DNA from: an uncultured Helicobacteraceae bacterium
GTDB lineage: Bacteria > Campylobacterota > Campylobacteria > Campylobacterales > Helicobacteraceae
Assembly: GCA_944323755.1 (NCBI GenBank)
Contig: CALUTR010000001.1
Location: 299,459-363,458 of the forward strand
Direction: 5' to 3'
DNA length: 64,000 nt
The position numbers and the translations under genes were made by a program. The notes below the pieces were generated by a model that saw only the letters and a program-made list of their open reading frames with translations, was not told the DNA's origin and searched no databases. Numbering within the stretch: the stretch's first letter is position 1; every line of letters begins with the position of its first letter. This document shows positions 54,982 to 63,475 of the stretch, piece by piece.

Positions 54982-56543
54982 TGATATTGAAATTTACATT
55001 TTTATATAAAAATTCAAATAAAAATTATTTTTTAAAAATTATGCAAAATATTGCTACTTCGTATGATTTAAAGCATTATGATATGATTGTGGGTGATGAG
55101 TTATTGTTTTTCATAAATGGCAATGAAGAAAATCTCCTGTCATTTTCAAATTCTATTTCTGCAAAGCTCCCTCTCTCACTTTATTTTATTTTTAAGAGTG
55201 TTGAAGTTGCACACGATATGTCAAAGCAATATTCTAGCAATATTCAATCCAATGCATCGTGTTTTGATTTTGATGTTGAAGAGTTGATGGCTATAAAAAA
55301 CACCAAAAGTGAGCAATTTTGCGATATTTTTGATTATCCAAAATGCAAGATTCCATTTGATATTGTATTTGATAATCAAAAGATTATCTCTAAAGATCAG
55401 CTATTAAATGTGATAAAAAGCATCATAGATAAATTACAATCAAATGAAAGTATCTTTTTGCAGACTTCAAAAGGTGGAGTTTTGTTATCGCTTAATAGTA
55501 ATGATTTTGATGTTGTTTTATCAAATGATATTTATACGATTGCTTTATATACAAGAGCAGTGCAAAATGAAATTGATGCACTTGCTACATTTGAAAAGCC
55601 GATGGTTGAGATAAAAATTAAAGAATTATTTATTAATGAGCTTGGTTTTTCAAAAGCGTTATTTATTTTGCCATATGACCCGATCCTTTCTATTATTTCA
55701 AGCTTGTTGCTTGAAGCTGAGATTCCATTTTTGTATTTGAAGTATGCTAAAGATCGTAAAGATGGGCTTTATTATGATAATCAATATAATGATAGATTCT
55801 TTGAGATTATACTTGGTGAAAATGGATATTTTATAGAAAAGAAAATGTTAGATTCTGATATTAGCGTGGATAATTTTATAGAATCTAGTTTTGATAGTGT
55901 AGATTTTATGTTGATTGCATATTTAAGCACAAAGAATCCAAGTATTTTTAGAATTTCAAATTTTCCAAATCTTATTAATATACATTTTGATACAAATCCA
56001 AAAAAATTACTAGATCAACTATCAGCTCGCCCAAACGGCGCAAAATTAGTTAATAATTACACGAAAAATTATCAAGAAATTATTGATTATATAAATAGTT
56101 TTGATGTTTGTGAATCTTTAAGTTCAAATATTATTGATATACTAAATTCAATAAGTGTGGTACTTGGATTCACAAAAGAGCTTGTTGCAGATAAGATATT
56201 TGAATATGCAGATGGTTTTTTAAGAGATGTAGGTCCAAGAATTGACTTTAAAACCATTAATATAAAAGGAGAATTATATTATGATCCGATATCTACGATA
56301 AGCTCTGTTATGAGTTTCAGACTTGCAGGTGTTGAAAAAGAAACTATATGTTATGGTGTGTTTGATAGCTTGGCAGATTTTTTGATTAGCATAATGAGAG
56401 ATGTAAATATTAATCACAATATTAAAGATATAGGAATTATAGGTAATTTATTTATTAATAAAATATTTTTCAATAAGATTACTAAAAAATTTCCACAAAA
56501 TTTTATATTGCATTATCCAAATTATGTGGATTTAATCAAATAG
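54981..56543 (+). CDS. hydE: HydE, hydrogenase accessory protein, HypF-like
   Basis: About 520 residues, fifth gene of the hydABCDE cluster, matching H. pylori HP0635 by position. ATG at 54981 overlapping the hydD stop is preferred over TTG at 54978. In the second half short stretches recall the carbamoyltransferase (Kae1-like) part of HypF: a C-terminal region with GAKLVNNY, LNSISVVLGF and IKDIGIIGNLFINKIF. It may be a diverged HypF relative; that is inference. It is reported, as I recall, to be needed for hydrogenase activity in H. pylori. Catalytic residues could not be confirmed. Confidence 0.78.
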   Translation: MILKFTFLYKNSNKNYFLKIMQNIATSYDLKHYDMIVGDELLFFINGNEENLLSFSNSISAKLPLSLYFIFKSVEVAHDMSKQYSSNIQSNASCFDFDVEELMAIKNTKSEQFCDIFDYPKCKIPFDIVFDNQKIISKDQLLNVIKSIIDKLQSNESIFLQTSKGGVLLSLNSNDFDVVLSNDIYTIALYTRAVQNEIDALATFEKPMVEIKIKELFINELGFSKALFILPYDPILSIISSLLLEAEIPFLYLKYAKDRKDGLYYDNQYNDRFFEIILGENGYFIEKKMLDSDISVDNFIESSFDSVDFMLIAYLSTKNPSIFRISNFPNLINIHFDTNPKKLLDQLSARPNGAKLVNNYTKNYQEIIDYINSFDVCESLSSNIIDILNSISVVLGFTKELVADKIFEYADGFLRDVGPRIDFKTINIKGELYYDPISTISSVMSFRLAGVEKETICYGVFDSLADFLISIMRDVNINHNIKDIGIIGNLFINKIFFNKITKKFPQNFILHYPNYVDLIK

Positions 56544-56552
56544 GAGTTCAAA

Positions 56553-58181
56553 ATGTATAACATAAGTACGAATTTTAGAATCTTTCTATTTATTCCTATA
56601 TTAATAGCATTGCTTGTAAATACAGGCTGCGTGATATTTGGTATGCTTTTTGTGGCGCTTGTTGGCAAAGATGAAATTGTGTTGTTTTCTGAAATTTATA
56701 TATTGCTTATTGTTATTATGAATATTGCATTTTTTTTAGGTGTGATTTATTTGTCAAATAAATTTGTAAAAGATAACATACTTAATGCTTTAGATTTATT
56801 TTACAAAGATATGCAGTGTTTCTATAAATCAAGTCAAGATGATTTTAGTTCTTGGTCGCAGCAAATTATCACATCTCCGCAAGAAGTTATGGAAATATCA
56901 AGATACTTTCATAACAATATCGCAAAGCAAATTTATGATTTAAATTATAATATTAATCACGATCCGCTCACTGGTCTTCTAACTAATATGGCTTTAAGAG
57001 ATGATTTAATGAAGTATTCAAATCATGTTATAGCTGTTGTAAATATAAGCAATTTTAAAGAGATTAATAGCTTCTATGGGCTTGAATTAGCAGATCAGAT
57101 TCTAGCTTCTGTCGCGTCTATATTGAAAAATTACTTCAAAGGTGAAAATTATTTATTGTATAGAATTGCAGGCGATGATTTTGCGATTCTATGGGTGAAT
57201 TATACAGATAGAAGTATATTTGTAAAAAAGCTTGATGATTTCTTAGAATACTTGGGTAGGAAAGAGATATTAATTGATGGTTATACTTATATAAATTTGA
57301 CTGCGACAATTGGTATAGCATTTTCTTATGATAGCGCAAAATATAGTATGGTAAATGCACTTATGGCGCTTCATCACGCAAAAGAATATAAAAATCCAAT
57401 AGTAATTTATAATAAAAATTTACCAACTTTAAATGTTCTTAAAAATAATATTCAATATACAGAAATCATCTATCACGCATTGAAAACACAAGATGTTATT
57501 CCATTTTATCAAAAGATTGAAGCTATACAAGATTCTCTAATACAAAGTGAGACAAAGTGTAAATATGAAGCTTTGATGCGTATAAAAGATAAAGATGGGC
57601 ATATCGTGCCACCAGTGCTATTTTTGGATATTGCTAAGCGATCAAATGCGTATTTGAAACTATCAAAATTGATGATAGAAAAATCATTCGCATTTCTATC
57701 TACACGCGATGATTTAGTATTTTCTGTAAATTTATCTCTAGAAGATATGTCATCACCGGAATTTTCTATATGGTTTATGGATAGAATCGTTCATTACAAC
57801 CTAGAAGGAAGGGTTGTAGTTGAAATTACAGAGCAAGAAAGTATAGAGGATTTTGATAGTGTTAGTAGTTTTGTTGCAAATGTAAAAGAACTAGGTGTAA
57901 AAATAGCGCTTGATGATTTTGGTAGCGGGTATTCAAATTTTTCTATTTTGATGCAGCTTCAAATTAATTATCTAAAAATTGATGGTTCATTGATAAAAAA
58001 TATAGATAAAGATCAAAATGCAAAAATTATTGTTGAGACGATTGTGGGATTTGCAAAATTATTAAATATTTATACGATAGCAGAATTTATAAGTTCTCAA
58101 GAAGTCTATGATGTAGTAAAAGAGATTGGTGTAGATTATGCGCAAGGCTACCATATAGGAAAACCTGTACAAAATATATAG
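56553..58181 (+). CDS. Degenerate GGDEF / EAL membrane protein
   Basis: A 542-residue protein with two N-terminal membrane helices (about 10-35 and 45-72), then a GGDEF-like domain (about 130-290) whose signature reads AGDDF instead of GGDEF, so diguanylate cyclase activity is unlikely. A C-terminal EAL domain (about 310-540) keeps the EALMRI start, DDFGSGYSNF and LKIDGSLI motifs, so c-di-GMP hydrolysis is plausible. ATG after AGGAGTTC. It ends directly beside the end of convergent proA. Together with the HD-GYP protein it suggests active c-di-GMP signalling. Confidence 0.88.
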   Translation: MYNISTNFRIFLFIPILIALLVNTGCVIFGMLFVALVGKDEIVLFSEIYILLIVIMNIAFFLGVIYLSNKFVKDNILNALDLFYKDMQCFYKSSQDDFSSWSQQIITSPQEVMEISRYFHNNIAKQIYDLNYNINHDPLTGLLTNMALRDDLMKYSNHVIAVVNISNFKEINSFYGLELADQILASVASILKNYFKGENYLLYRIAGDDFAILWVNYTDRSIFVKKLDDFLEYLGRKEILIDGYTYINLTATIGIAFSYDSAKYSMVNALMALHHAKEYKNPIVIYNKNLPTLNVLKNNIQYTEIIYHALKTQDVIPFYQKIEAIQDSLIQSETKCKYEALMRIKDKDGHIVPPVLFLDIAKRSNAYLKLSKLMIEKSFAFLSTRDDLVFSVNLSLEDMSSPEFSIWFMDRIVHYNLEGRVVVEITEQESIEDFDSVSSFVANVKELGVKIALDDFGSGYSNFSILMQLQINYLKIDGSLIKNIDKDQNAKIIVETIVGFAKLLNIYTIAEFISSQEVYDVVKEIGVDYAQGYHIGKPVQNI

Positions 58182-59399
58182 TTATTCTCTAATTTGCCCT
58201 TGCCCATAGATTTGATATTTGTATGTGGTTAGACTATCAATTCCCATTGGTCCTCTTGCGTGTATTTTTGAAGTTGAAATTCCAATTTCAGCACCAAAAC
58301 CAAACTCCCCACCATCACTAAATCTTGTACTTGCATTTACATATACACAAGCAGAATCTACTTCATTTAGGAATTTCTCTGCCATTGTATAATCATTTGT
58401 GATAATGCAATCAGAGTGTGAAGATCCATAAGTATTAATATGATCTATTGCTTCATCTATTGTATTTACAATCTTTATATTTAGCGTATTATCGCCGTAT
58501 TCATTATAGTAATCCCCATCTTTTATATGTAATAAATCGAATTGATTTGCAATATTAGATTCTGCCTTTACCGTGATATTATGATGTTGTAAATTTGTAA
58601 TCAATTCTTCTAGTATGCCTGAATCTTTATGTATGATGATTGTCTCTATGCTGTTGCACGCAGATGGTCTTGATATTTTTGCATTAATTGCTATTTGTAT
58701 TGCTTGGTTGTGATTGCAAGATTTATCGATATATATAGAGCATACGCCTTTGTCGTGCTTTATCACAGGTATTTTGGAATTTGATGATATAAATTTTATT
58801 AGCTTTTCTCCGCCACGCGGTATAACTAAATCTATATATTTATCTTCTTTTATTAGTCGTTCTATTGAATCCCTAGAATCTACAAAGCTAATAATTGATG
58901 TTGGTAGCTTGTAGTATCTAAGTGTAGAATGGATTGCTTCTAATATTGCTTTATTTGAATGCAATGCTTCTTTGCCACCTTTTAGTATGCATACATTTCC
59001 ACTTTTAAAGCATAGTGCTCCCACATCACTTGTTACATTTGGTCGTGATTCATAGATCACTGCAATTACACCAATTGGGACACTAATTTTTCTTATTTTA
59101 AGTCTAGTATCGGTTTCAAATCCATCTAATACTTTTCCAAGTGGGCTTTTTAGATTTGCTATTACTCTAATTGAATCTGCTATATCATCAATCTTTTTTG
59201 AATCTAATTTTAATCGATCAATCATAGAATTCGATAGATTTGCTGCATTTTGTATATCAATTTTGTTTGCTTCTAAGATTTTATCTTTTGTATTGATAAT
59301 GTTATTCGCCATCGCATTTAGTATTTCATTTCTTAATGTATCTGATAGATTTGTGGTGATTTTTTTTGCCTCTAGCGCATTTTTTAATATATTTTCCAT
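58182..59399 (-). CDS. proA: Gamma-glutamyl phosphate reductase
   Basis: A 405-residue NADPH-dependent enzyme for the second step of proline synthesis. It has the aldehyde-dehydrogenase fold with VIYESRPNVTSDVGAL and the catalytic-cysteine region SRPSACNSIETI. Length is normal. proB and proC are not nearby. Confidence 0.95.
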   Translation of the reverse strand: MENILKNALEAKKITTNLSDTLRNEILNAMANNIINTKDKILEANKIDIQNAANLSNSMIDRLKLDSKKIDDIADSIRVIANLKSPLGKVLDGFETDTRLKIRKISVPIGVIAVIYESRPNVTSDVGALCFKSGNVCILKGGKEALHSNKAILEAIHSTLRYYKLPTSIISFVDSRDSIERLIKEDKYIDLVIPRGGEKLIKFISSNSKIPVIKHDKGVCSIYIDKSCNHNQAIQIAINAKISRPSACNSIETIIIHKDSGILEELITNLQHHNITVKAESNIANQFDLLHIKDGDYYNEYGDNTLNIKIVNTIDEAIDHINTYGSSHSDCIITNDYTMAEKFLNEVDSACVYVNASTRFSDGGEFGFGAEIGISTSKIHARGPMGIDSLTTYKYQIYGQGQIRE

Positions 59400-59433
59400 A
59401 TGATTCCCTAAATTTTGATGCTAAAAATTATAC

Positions 59434-60312
59434 TTATTTAATATTAAAGTCCATTTTTGAGCTTAAAACATAATCAATATTTTTGTATTTAAAATCTAAT
59501 CTTTGTGAATGTAACATCAAGCGATCTGCACCAAATAGCTTTATCCTATCTTGACTGCTTAGCTTGGAATCTAAATAATCTCTAGCGTAGCAGTCTTTTA
59601 CACCATATAGGCACTCTCCAATGATTTTATGTCCTATATGACTTAAATGTAGCCTTATTTGATGTGTGCGCCCAGTAACTGGTATAGCTTTGATAAATGA
59701 GATGTTGTTGTGATGTGATATTAATTCTATTTTTGTTATTGCATTTTTGCCATCGTTTGAAATGATGGATCTAATACCTAAATCCTTGCTTTTATCTTGC
59801 TCTTTGATCTTTAAATCAATAATGCAATTATTAATTTTACCTTCAACATATGCAAAATATTCTTTTTTGATATTTTTATTTTCAAACATTTTTTTTAATT
59901 CTATTTCGCTATCTTTATGCTTTGATATAAGTATTATCCCACTTGTCTCGCTATCTATTCTATTTATTGGATTTGCATTATTACCACAATGAAATCTAAT
60001 ACTATCTAATAAACTATAATGATAAAACCTTCCTTTTGGATGCACTAGGAGCTTTGCTGGCTTATCAAATATTGCAAAATCACTTGTGCTAAAGATTGGT
60101 TGTAATCCAATATCTTGTTTTTCAAAAATGTTAATTGTTATATTCCCACATACATATCCACTTTTATCAAAAAATATTTTATTGTTGATTTTCACTCTAC
60201 CTTTATCTATACATTTTTGAGCTTGTTTTTGCGTGTAGTATAGATTGTTTTGTAAAAATGATATTAATTTTATTTTTTCATTAATGTAGAAACTTTTTTC
60301 TATAAATGGCAT
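59434..60312 (-). CDS. RluA-family RNA pseudouridine synthase
   Basis: A 292-residue protein with an N-terminal S4-like RNA-binding domain (QAQKCIDKGRVKIN) and the RluA catalytic core. The catalytic Asp lies in INRIDSETSGI (usual HRLDxxTSG; the first His is Asn here), with the downstream GRTHQIRLHLSHIGH motif intact. It makes pseudouridine in rRNA or tRNA; the exact site is not known. Start ATG shares one base with the end of rdgB. Confidence 0.9.
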   Translation of the reverse strand: MPFIEKSFYINEKIKLISFLQNNLYYTQKQAQKCIDKGRVKINNKIFFDKSGYVCGNITINIFEKQDIGLQPIFSTSDFAIFDKPAKLLVHPKGRFYHYSLLDSIRFHCGNNANPINRIDSETSGIILISKHKDSEIELKKMFENKNIKKEYFAYVEGKINNCIIDLKIKEQDKSKDLGIRSIISNDGKNAITKIELISHHNNISFIKAIPVTGRTHQIRLHLSHIGHKIIGECLYGVKDCYARDYLDSKLSSQDRIKLFGADRLMLHSQRLDFKYKNIDYVLSSKMDFNIK

Positions 60313-60941
60313 TATTTAAGCATTATTTTCATTAAATTTAGTGCTTTAAATCTATGTGATATATAATCTTTGATATCTTGATTTAGTTCACCTAAACTTT
60401 GATGGTATCCATCTGGTATGAATATCGGATCATATCCAAAGCCGCCATTACCAAGAATCTTGTTTACAACCTTACCATACATAAATCCATGCGATGTTAG
60501 CAATTGATTATTTTTTATGGCTGCAACGCAAGATACAAAGTATGCAGGTGAAGATTCTATTTGCTTTGTGTTTAATGTATTGACAACCTTACTTATATTT
60601 TCATTATCACTTGCATCTTTTGCATTATTGATATCACTTTTGTTTGATAGATCACTAATATTTGCATATCTGCTTGAGTAGATTCCAGGCTCATTATTTA
60701 ATAGCTCTATGCAGATTCCGCTATCTTCACTCATTAAAATAGAATCTTGTATTATTTCTTTTGGCAGCTTTTCTTTTAGCGCCATTACTTTTAGTGTTGC
60801 ATTTTCTTTAAAGGTGTCAGCGCTTTCAATTACATCAAATGGCTCAATAAAATCACTAAATATATAAACTTTTGCATTATCTAAAATATTTTGAATTTCT
60901 TTTGCTTTATGTCTATTTTTACTAAATAAAATAACTTTCAT
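60312..60941 (-). CDS. rdgB: dITP/XTP pyrophosphatase (RdgB/HAM1)
   Basis: A 209-residue house-cleaning nucleotide pyrophosphatase that removes dITP and XTP. Features: ILFSKNRHKAKEI N-terminus (usual ATxNxxK region), SEDSGICIELLNNEPGIYSSRYA and the C-terminal GFGYDPIFIPDG and SHRFKAL motifs. An insertion near residue 95-110 is low in complexity (DISNNAKDASDNEN-like). ATG at 60941 is preferred to TTG at 60944, which would touch the RBS AGAGAGG. Confidence 0.93.
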   Translation of the reverse strand: MKVILFSKNRHKAKEIQNILDNAKVYIFSDFIEPFDVIESADTFKENATLKVMALKEKLPKEIIQDSILMSEDSGICIELLNNEPGIYSSRYANISDLSNKSDINNAKDASDNENISKVVNTLNTKQIESSPAYFVSCVAAIKNNQLLTSHGFMYGKVVNKILGNGGFGYDPIFIPDGYHQSLGELNQDIKDYISHRFKALNLMKIMLK

Positions 60942-60966
60942 CAACCTCTCTTTAGCTATGTTTTTG

Positions 60967-60972
60967 TAGAAT
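60967..60972 (+). promoter_or_regulatory. Candidate -10 box for the MFS transporter gene
   Basis: TAGAAT preceded by TTTTTG, 37 bases before the start codon, in the 67-bp divergent gap with rdgB. Confidence 0.4.
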
Positions 60973-61008
60973 TTTTAATTTTAAGTTTATATAAAGAATG
61001 GTGAAAAA

Positions 61009-62352
61009 ATGTTTAAAATTGTAGGTTCTCTATCTCTAATTGCAGGACTTAGATTTTTTGGCTTATTTGTTGTAATGCCAGTTTTATCGTTATACGCGAT
61101 AAGTTTAAATGCGGATCATAAAAATGATATGACCTTGGTTGGCTTTGCAATAAGTGCATATGCGATTAGTCAGATTATTTTTCAGATTCCATTTGGAATC
61201 TTAGGCGATAGATATTCAAAACGTAATGTTATTGCCTTTGGGCTTATTGTGTTTATTATTGGTTCTTTGATTTGTGCATTTGCAACTAGTGTAGAGATGA
61301 TTATTATAGGTAGAATTATTCAAGGTGCAGGTGCTATTGGCAGTGTTGTGAGTGCAAAAATTACAGATTTAGTGCTTGAGGAAAAACGTGGTAGTGCTAT
61401 GGCATTTATGGGGATTGCTATTTTTATTAGCTTTTTATTAGCTATGATTATTGGACCTAGTGTGGGAGTAAAATATGGTGTGGATAAATTGTTTATTCTA
61501 ACTGCGATTTTATCTTTATGTTCTATTATTTTATTATATGCTCTTGTGCCAAAAGCACCGCATCTTGAGTATTTATCTAGTTCTAGTGCTGTAAAATATA
61601 TAAATATTTTAAAAAATAAAAATATCATTATTTTAAATATTAGTGTGTTGATACAGAAATTTCTTATGACTTTTGCATTTACTATAATTCCTGTTTCTTT
61701 AGTGCATCATTTAGGAATGGATGAAAATCGCATTTGGATAGTGTTTGCTAGCTCGGCGATAATTGGACTATTTATGATTGCCCCTGGTATGATTATCTCA
61801 GAAAAATATAAAAAACCAAAGGGTGTTTTGTTGTTTGCTGTTGTTTTGTTTGGTTTAGCATATATTTTGATGGGGTTTGGCGATACCAAGCAGAATCTTG
61901 TGGTGTATGCAGTTGGTGTTGTTTTATTTTTTGGTGCATTTTGTCTTCAAGAGCCTATCTTGCAAAATCTCGCTTCAAAATATCCAAAAATGCAAGAAAA
62001 AAGTTTATCATTAGGGATTTTTACAACATTTGGATATCTCGGTTCATTCTTTGGTGGTATTGTTGGTGGAAGGATATTCAATCAAATTGATTTTATGTAT
62101 ATTGCTATTTTTTTGTTTATATTTATGATTGTGTGGTTTTTTGTATTAATATTGCTTCATAATCCAAGTACATATGAAAATCTATATTTTTCACTAGATA
62201 AGGATATTAATAATTTAGATTTTATTAATTCGCTAAATGGTGTTATTGAAAGCTATGTAAATAGAAGTCAGAATCTCCTCGTGGTCAAATACGATAATGA
62301 GATGATAGAAAAAGAAATATTGCAAGATGAAATAAGGAAAATTTTACAATGA
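61009..62352 (+). CDS. MFS transporter, YajR-like with C-terminal YAM domain
   Basis: A 447-residue major facilitator with twelve helices. It has the A-motif GILGDRYSKRN between helices 2 and 3 and an early GLRFFGLFVVMPVLSLYA. After the last helix about 65 residues form a small soluble domain with VIESYVNRSQNLLVVKYD, similar to the YAM domain of E. coli YajR. Substrate unknown. The stop overlaps ttcA by 4 bp (ATGA). Confidence 0.87.
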   Translation: MFKIVGSLSLIAGLRFFGLFVVMPVLSLYAISLNADHKNDMTLVGFAISAYAISQIIFQIPFGILGDRYSKRNVIAFGLIVFIIGSLICAFATSVEMIIIGRIIQGAGAIGSVVSAKITDLVLEEKRGSAMAFMGIAIFISFLLAMIIGPSVGVKYGVDKLFILTAILSLCSIILLYALVPKAPHLEYLSSSSAVKYINILKNKNIIILNISVLIQKFLMTFAFTIIPVSLVHHLGMDENRIWIVFASSAIIGLFMIAPGMIISEKYKKPKGVLLFAVVLFGLAYILMGFGDTKQNLVVYAVGVVLFFGAFCLQEPILQNLASKYPKMQEKSLSLGIFTTFGYLGSFFGGIVGGRIFNQIDFMYIAIFLFIFMIVWFFVLILLHNPSTYENLYFSLDKDINNLDFINSLNGVIESYVNRSQNLLVVKYDNEMIEKEILQDEIRKILQ

Positions 62353-63101
62353 TTAGTAAAAAAATTTTAAATACATTTGGTAGGACGAATGCTCAATATG
62401 GGCTAATAAAAGAAGGCGATAAAGTATTACTTGGTTTAAGTGGTGGCAAAGATTCTATGTTACTTGCATTGATTTTAGCACGACTAAAGGCTCATGCTCC
62501 ATTTAAATTTGAATTCAAGGCGATCACGATTGATTATGGTAGAGGAGGAGAGTATGATTATATATTTGAATATTGTAACAAATATAACATTCCATATGAG
62601 TTATATAGAACAAAAATATATGAAGCATTAGAGGAGAAAAAGCGCCCAAATAGTTCTTATTGTAGTTTTTGTTCTCGTATGAGAAGAGGAGCTCTTTATT
62701 CTAAGGCTTTAGAGGGAGGGTATAATAAAGTTGCTTTAGCGCATCATTTAGATGATGCTGCAGAAAGTTTTATAATGAATTTGAGTTATAATGGATCACT
62801 TCGATCAATGCCACCTATTTATAAAGCTGAAAATGGTCTTATTGTGATTCGTCCACTGATATTTGTGCGAGAGAGACAGATTATTGATTTTATTGCAAAT
62901 AATAATATTTATATTGCTCCTGATTGTAATTGCCCAATTAATTGGCAAAGTGATGATAAAAAACCTTATGCTAGGGAAAATGCAAAGAAGTTATTAAAAG
63001 ACTTAGAAGACAATAATGAGGATTTTTTTATATCATTAAAAAAAGCAATGAGTAATATACATATTAATTCATTTTGTGATGAACGATATTTAGAGCTATA
63101 A
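62349..63101 (+). CDS. ttcA: tRNA 2-thiocytidine biosynthesis protein TtcA
   Basis: A 250-residue PP-loop ATPase that thiolates C32 of some tRNAs. The PP-loop is GLSGGKDSM (about 31-39). The CSFCSRMRRGALY pair of cysteines and a later cysteine pair (DCNCP) fit Fe-S or persulfide chemistry. ALAHHLDDAAES is the usual conserved His/Asp patch. The last 136 bases are overlapped on the other strand by an extended crcB reading frame. Confidence 0.92.
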   Translation: MISKKILNTFGRTNAQYGLIKEGDKVLLGLSGGKDSMLLALILARLKAHAPFKFEFKAITIDYGRGGEYDYIFEYCNKYNIPYELYRTKIYEALEEKKRPNSSYCSFCSRMRRGALYSKALEGGYNKVALAHHLDDAAESFIMNLSYNGSLRSMPPIYKAENGLIVIRPLIFVRERQIIDFIANNNIYIAPDCNCPINWQSDDKKPYARENAKKLLKDLEDNNEDFFISLKKAMSNIHINSFCDERYLEL

Positions 63102-63475
63102 TTTTTTTTAAGGCATATACAGCTAAGATATCCAAGTGTGACCATAGCTATGGCTCCAACTGAGTTTAATAAATAGTGAATAATAAATAATGAAAATTTT
63201 CCATTTTTTAAAAATTCAAGAGATTCTACACTAAATGCACTAAATGTAGTAAATGATCCTAAAAAACCAACTATAAATAGCATTTTAAATTCTGTTTCTG
63301 TAAATATAGATATTGTAAGCCCTATAATATAACAACCAGTAAGATTTACAACCAATGTTCCAAGCGGAAAATATGTTATATTTTGTATCTGAAAATGATT
63401 TAACTTAGATGAAATAAGCCATCTAAGTAATGCACCAAAAATAGAACCAATTGAAATAAGAAGTATGTTATACAC
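62966..63475 (-). CDS. crcB: Fluoride channel CrcB with extended C-terminus
   Basis: A 169-residue reading frame whose first about 125 residues are a standard CrcB/Fluc channel: four helices, SIGSIFGALLRWL, GTLVVNLTGCYIIG, GFLGSFTTFSAFSVE (the fluoride-contacting Phe box). It lets fluoride leave the cell. The last about 44 residues run antisense over the end of ttcA and are low in complexity, so the normal stop appears lost. The start lies 8 bp inside the end of the upstream PepSY-type gene. Confidence 0.88.
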   Translation of the reverse strand: MYNILLISIGSIFGALLRWLISSKLNHFQIQNITYFPLGTLVVNLTGCYIIGLTISIFTETEFKMLFIVGFLGSFTTFSAFSVESLEFLKNGKFSLFIIHYLLNSVGAIAMVTLGYLSCICLKKNYSSKYRSSQNELICILLIAFFNDIKKSSLLSSKSFNNFFAFSLA

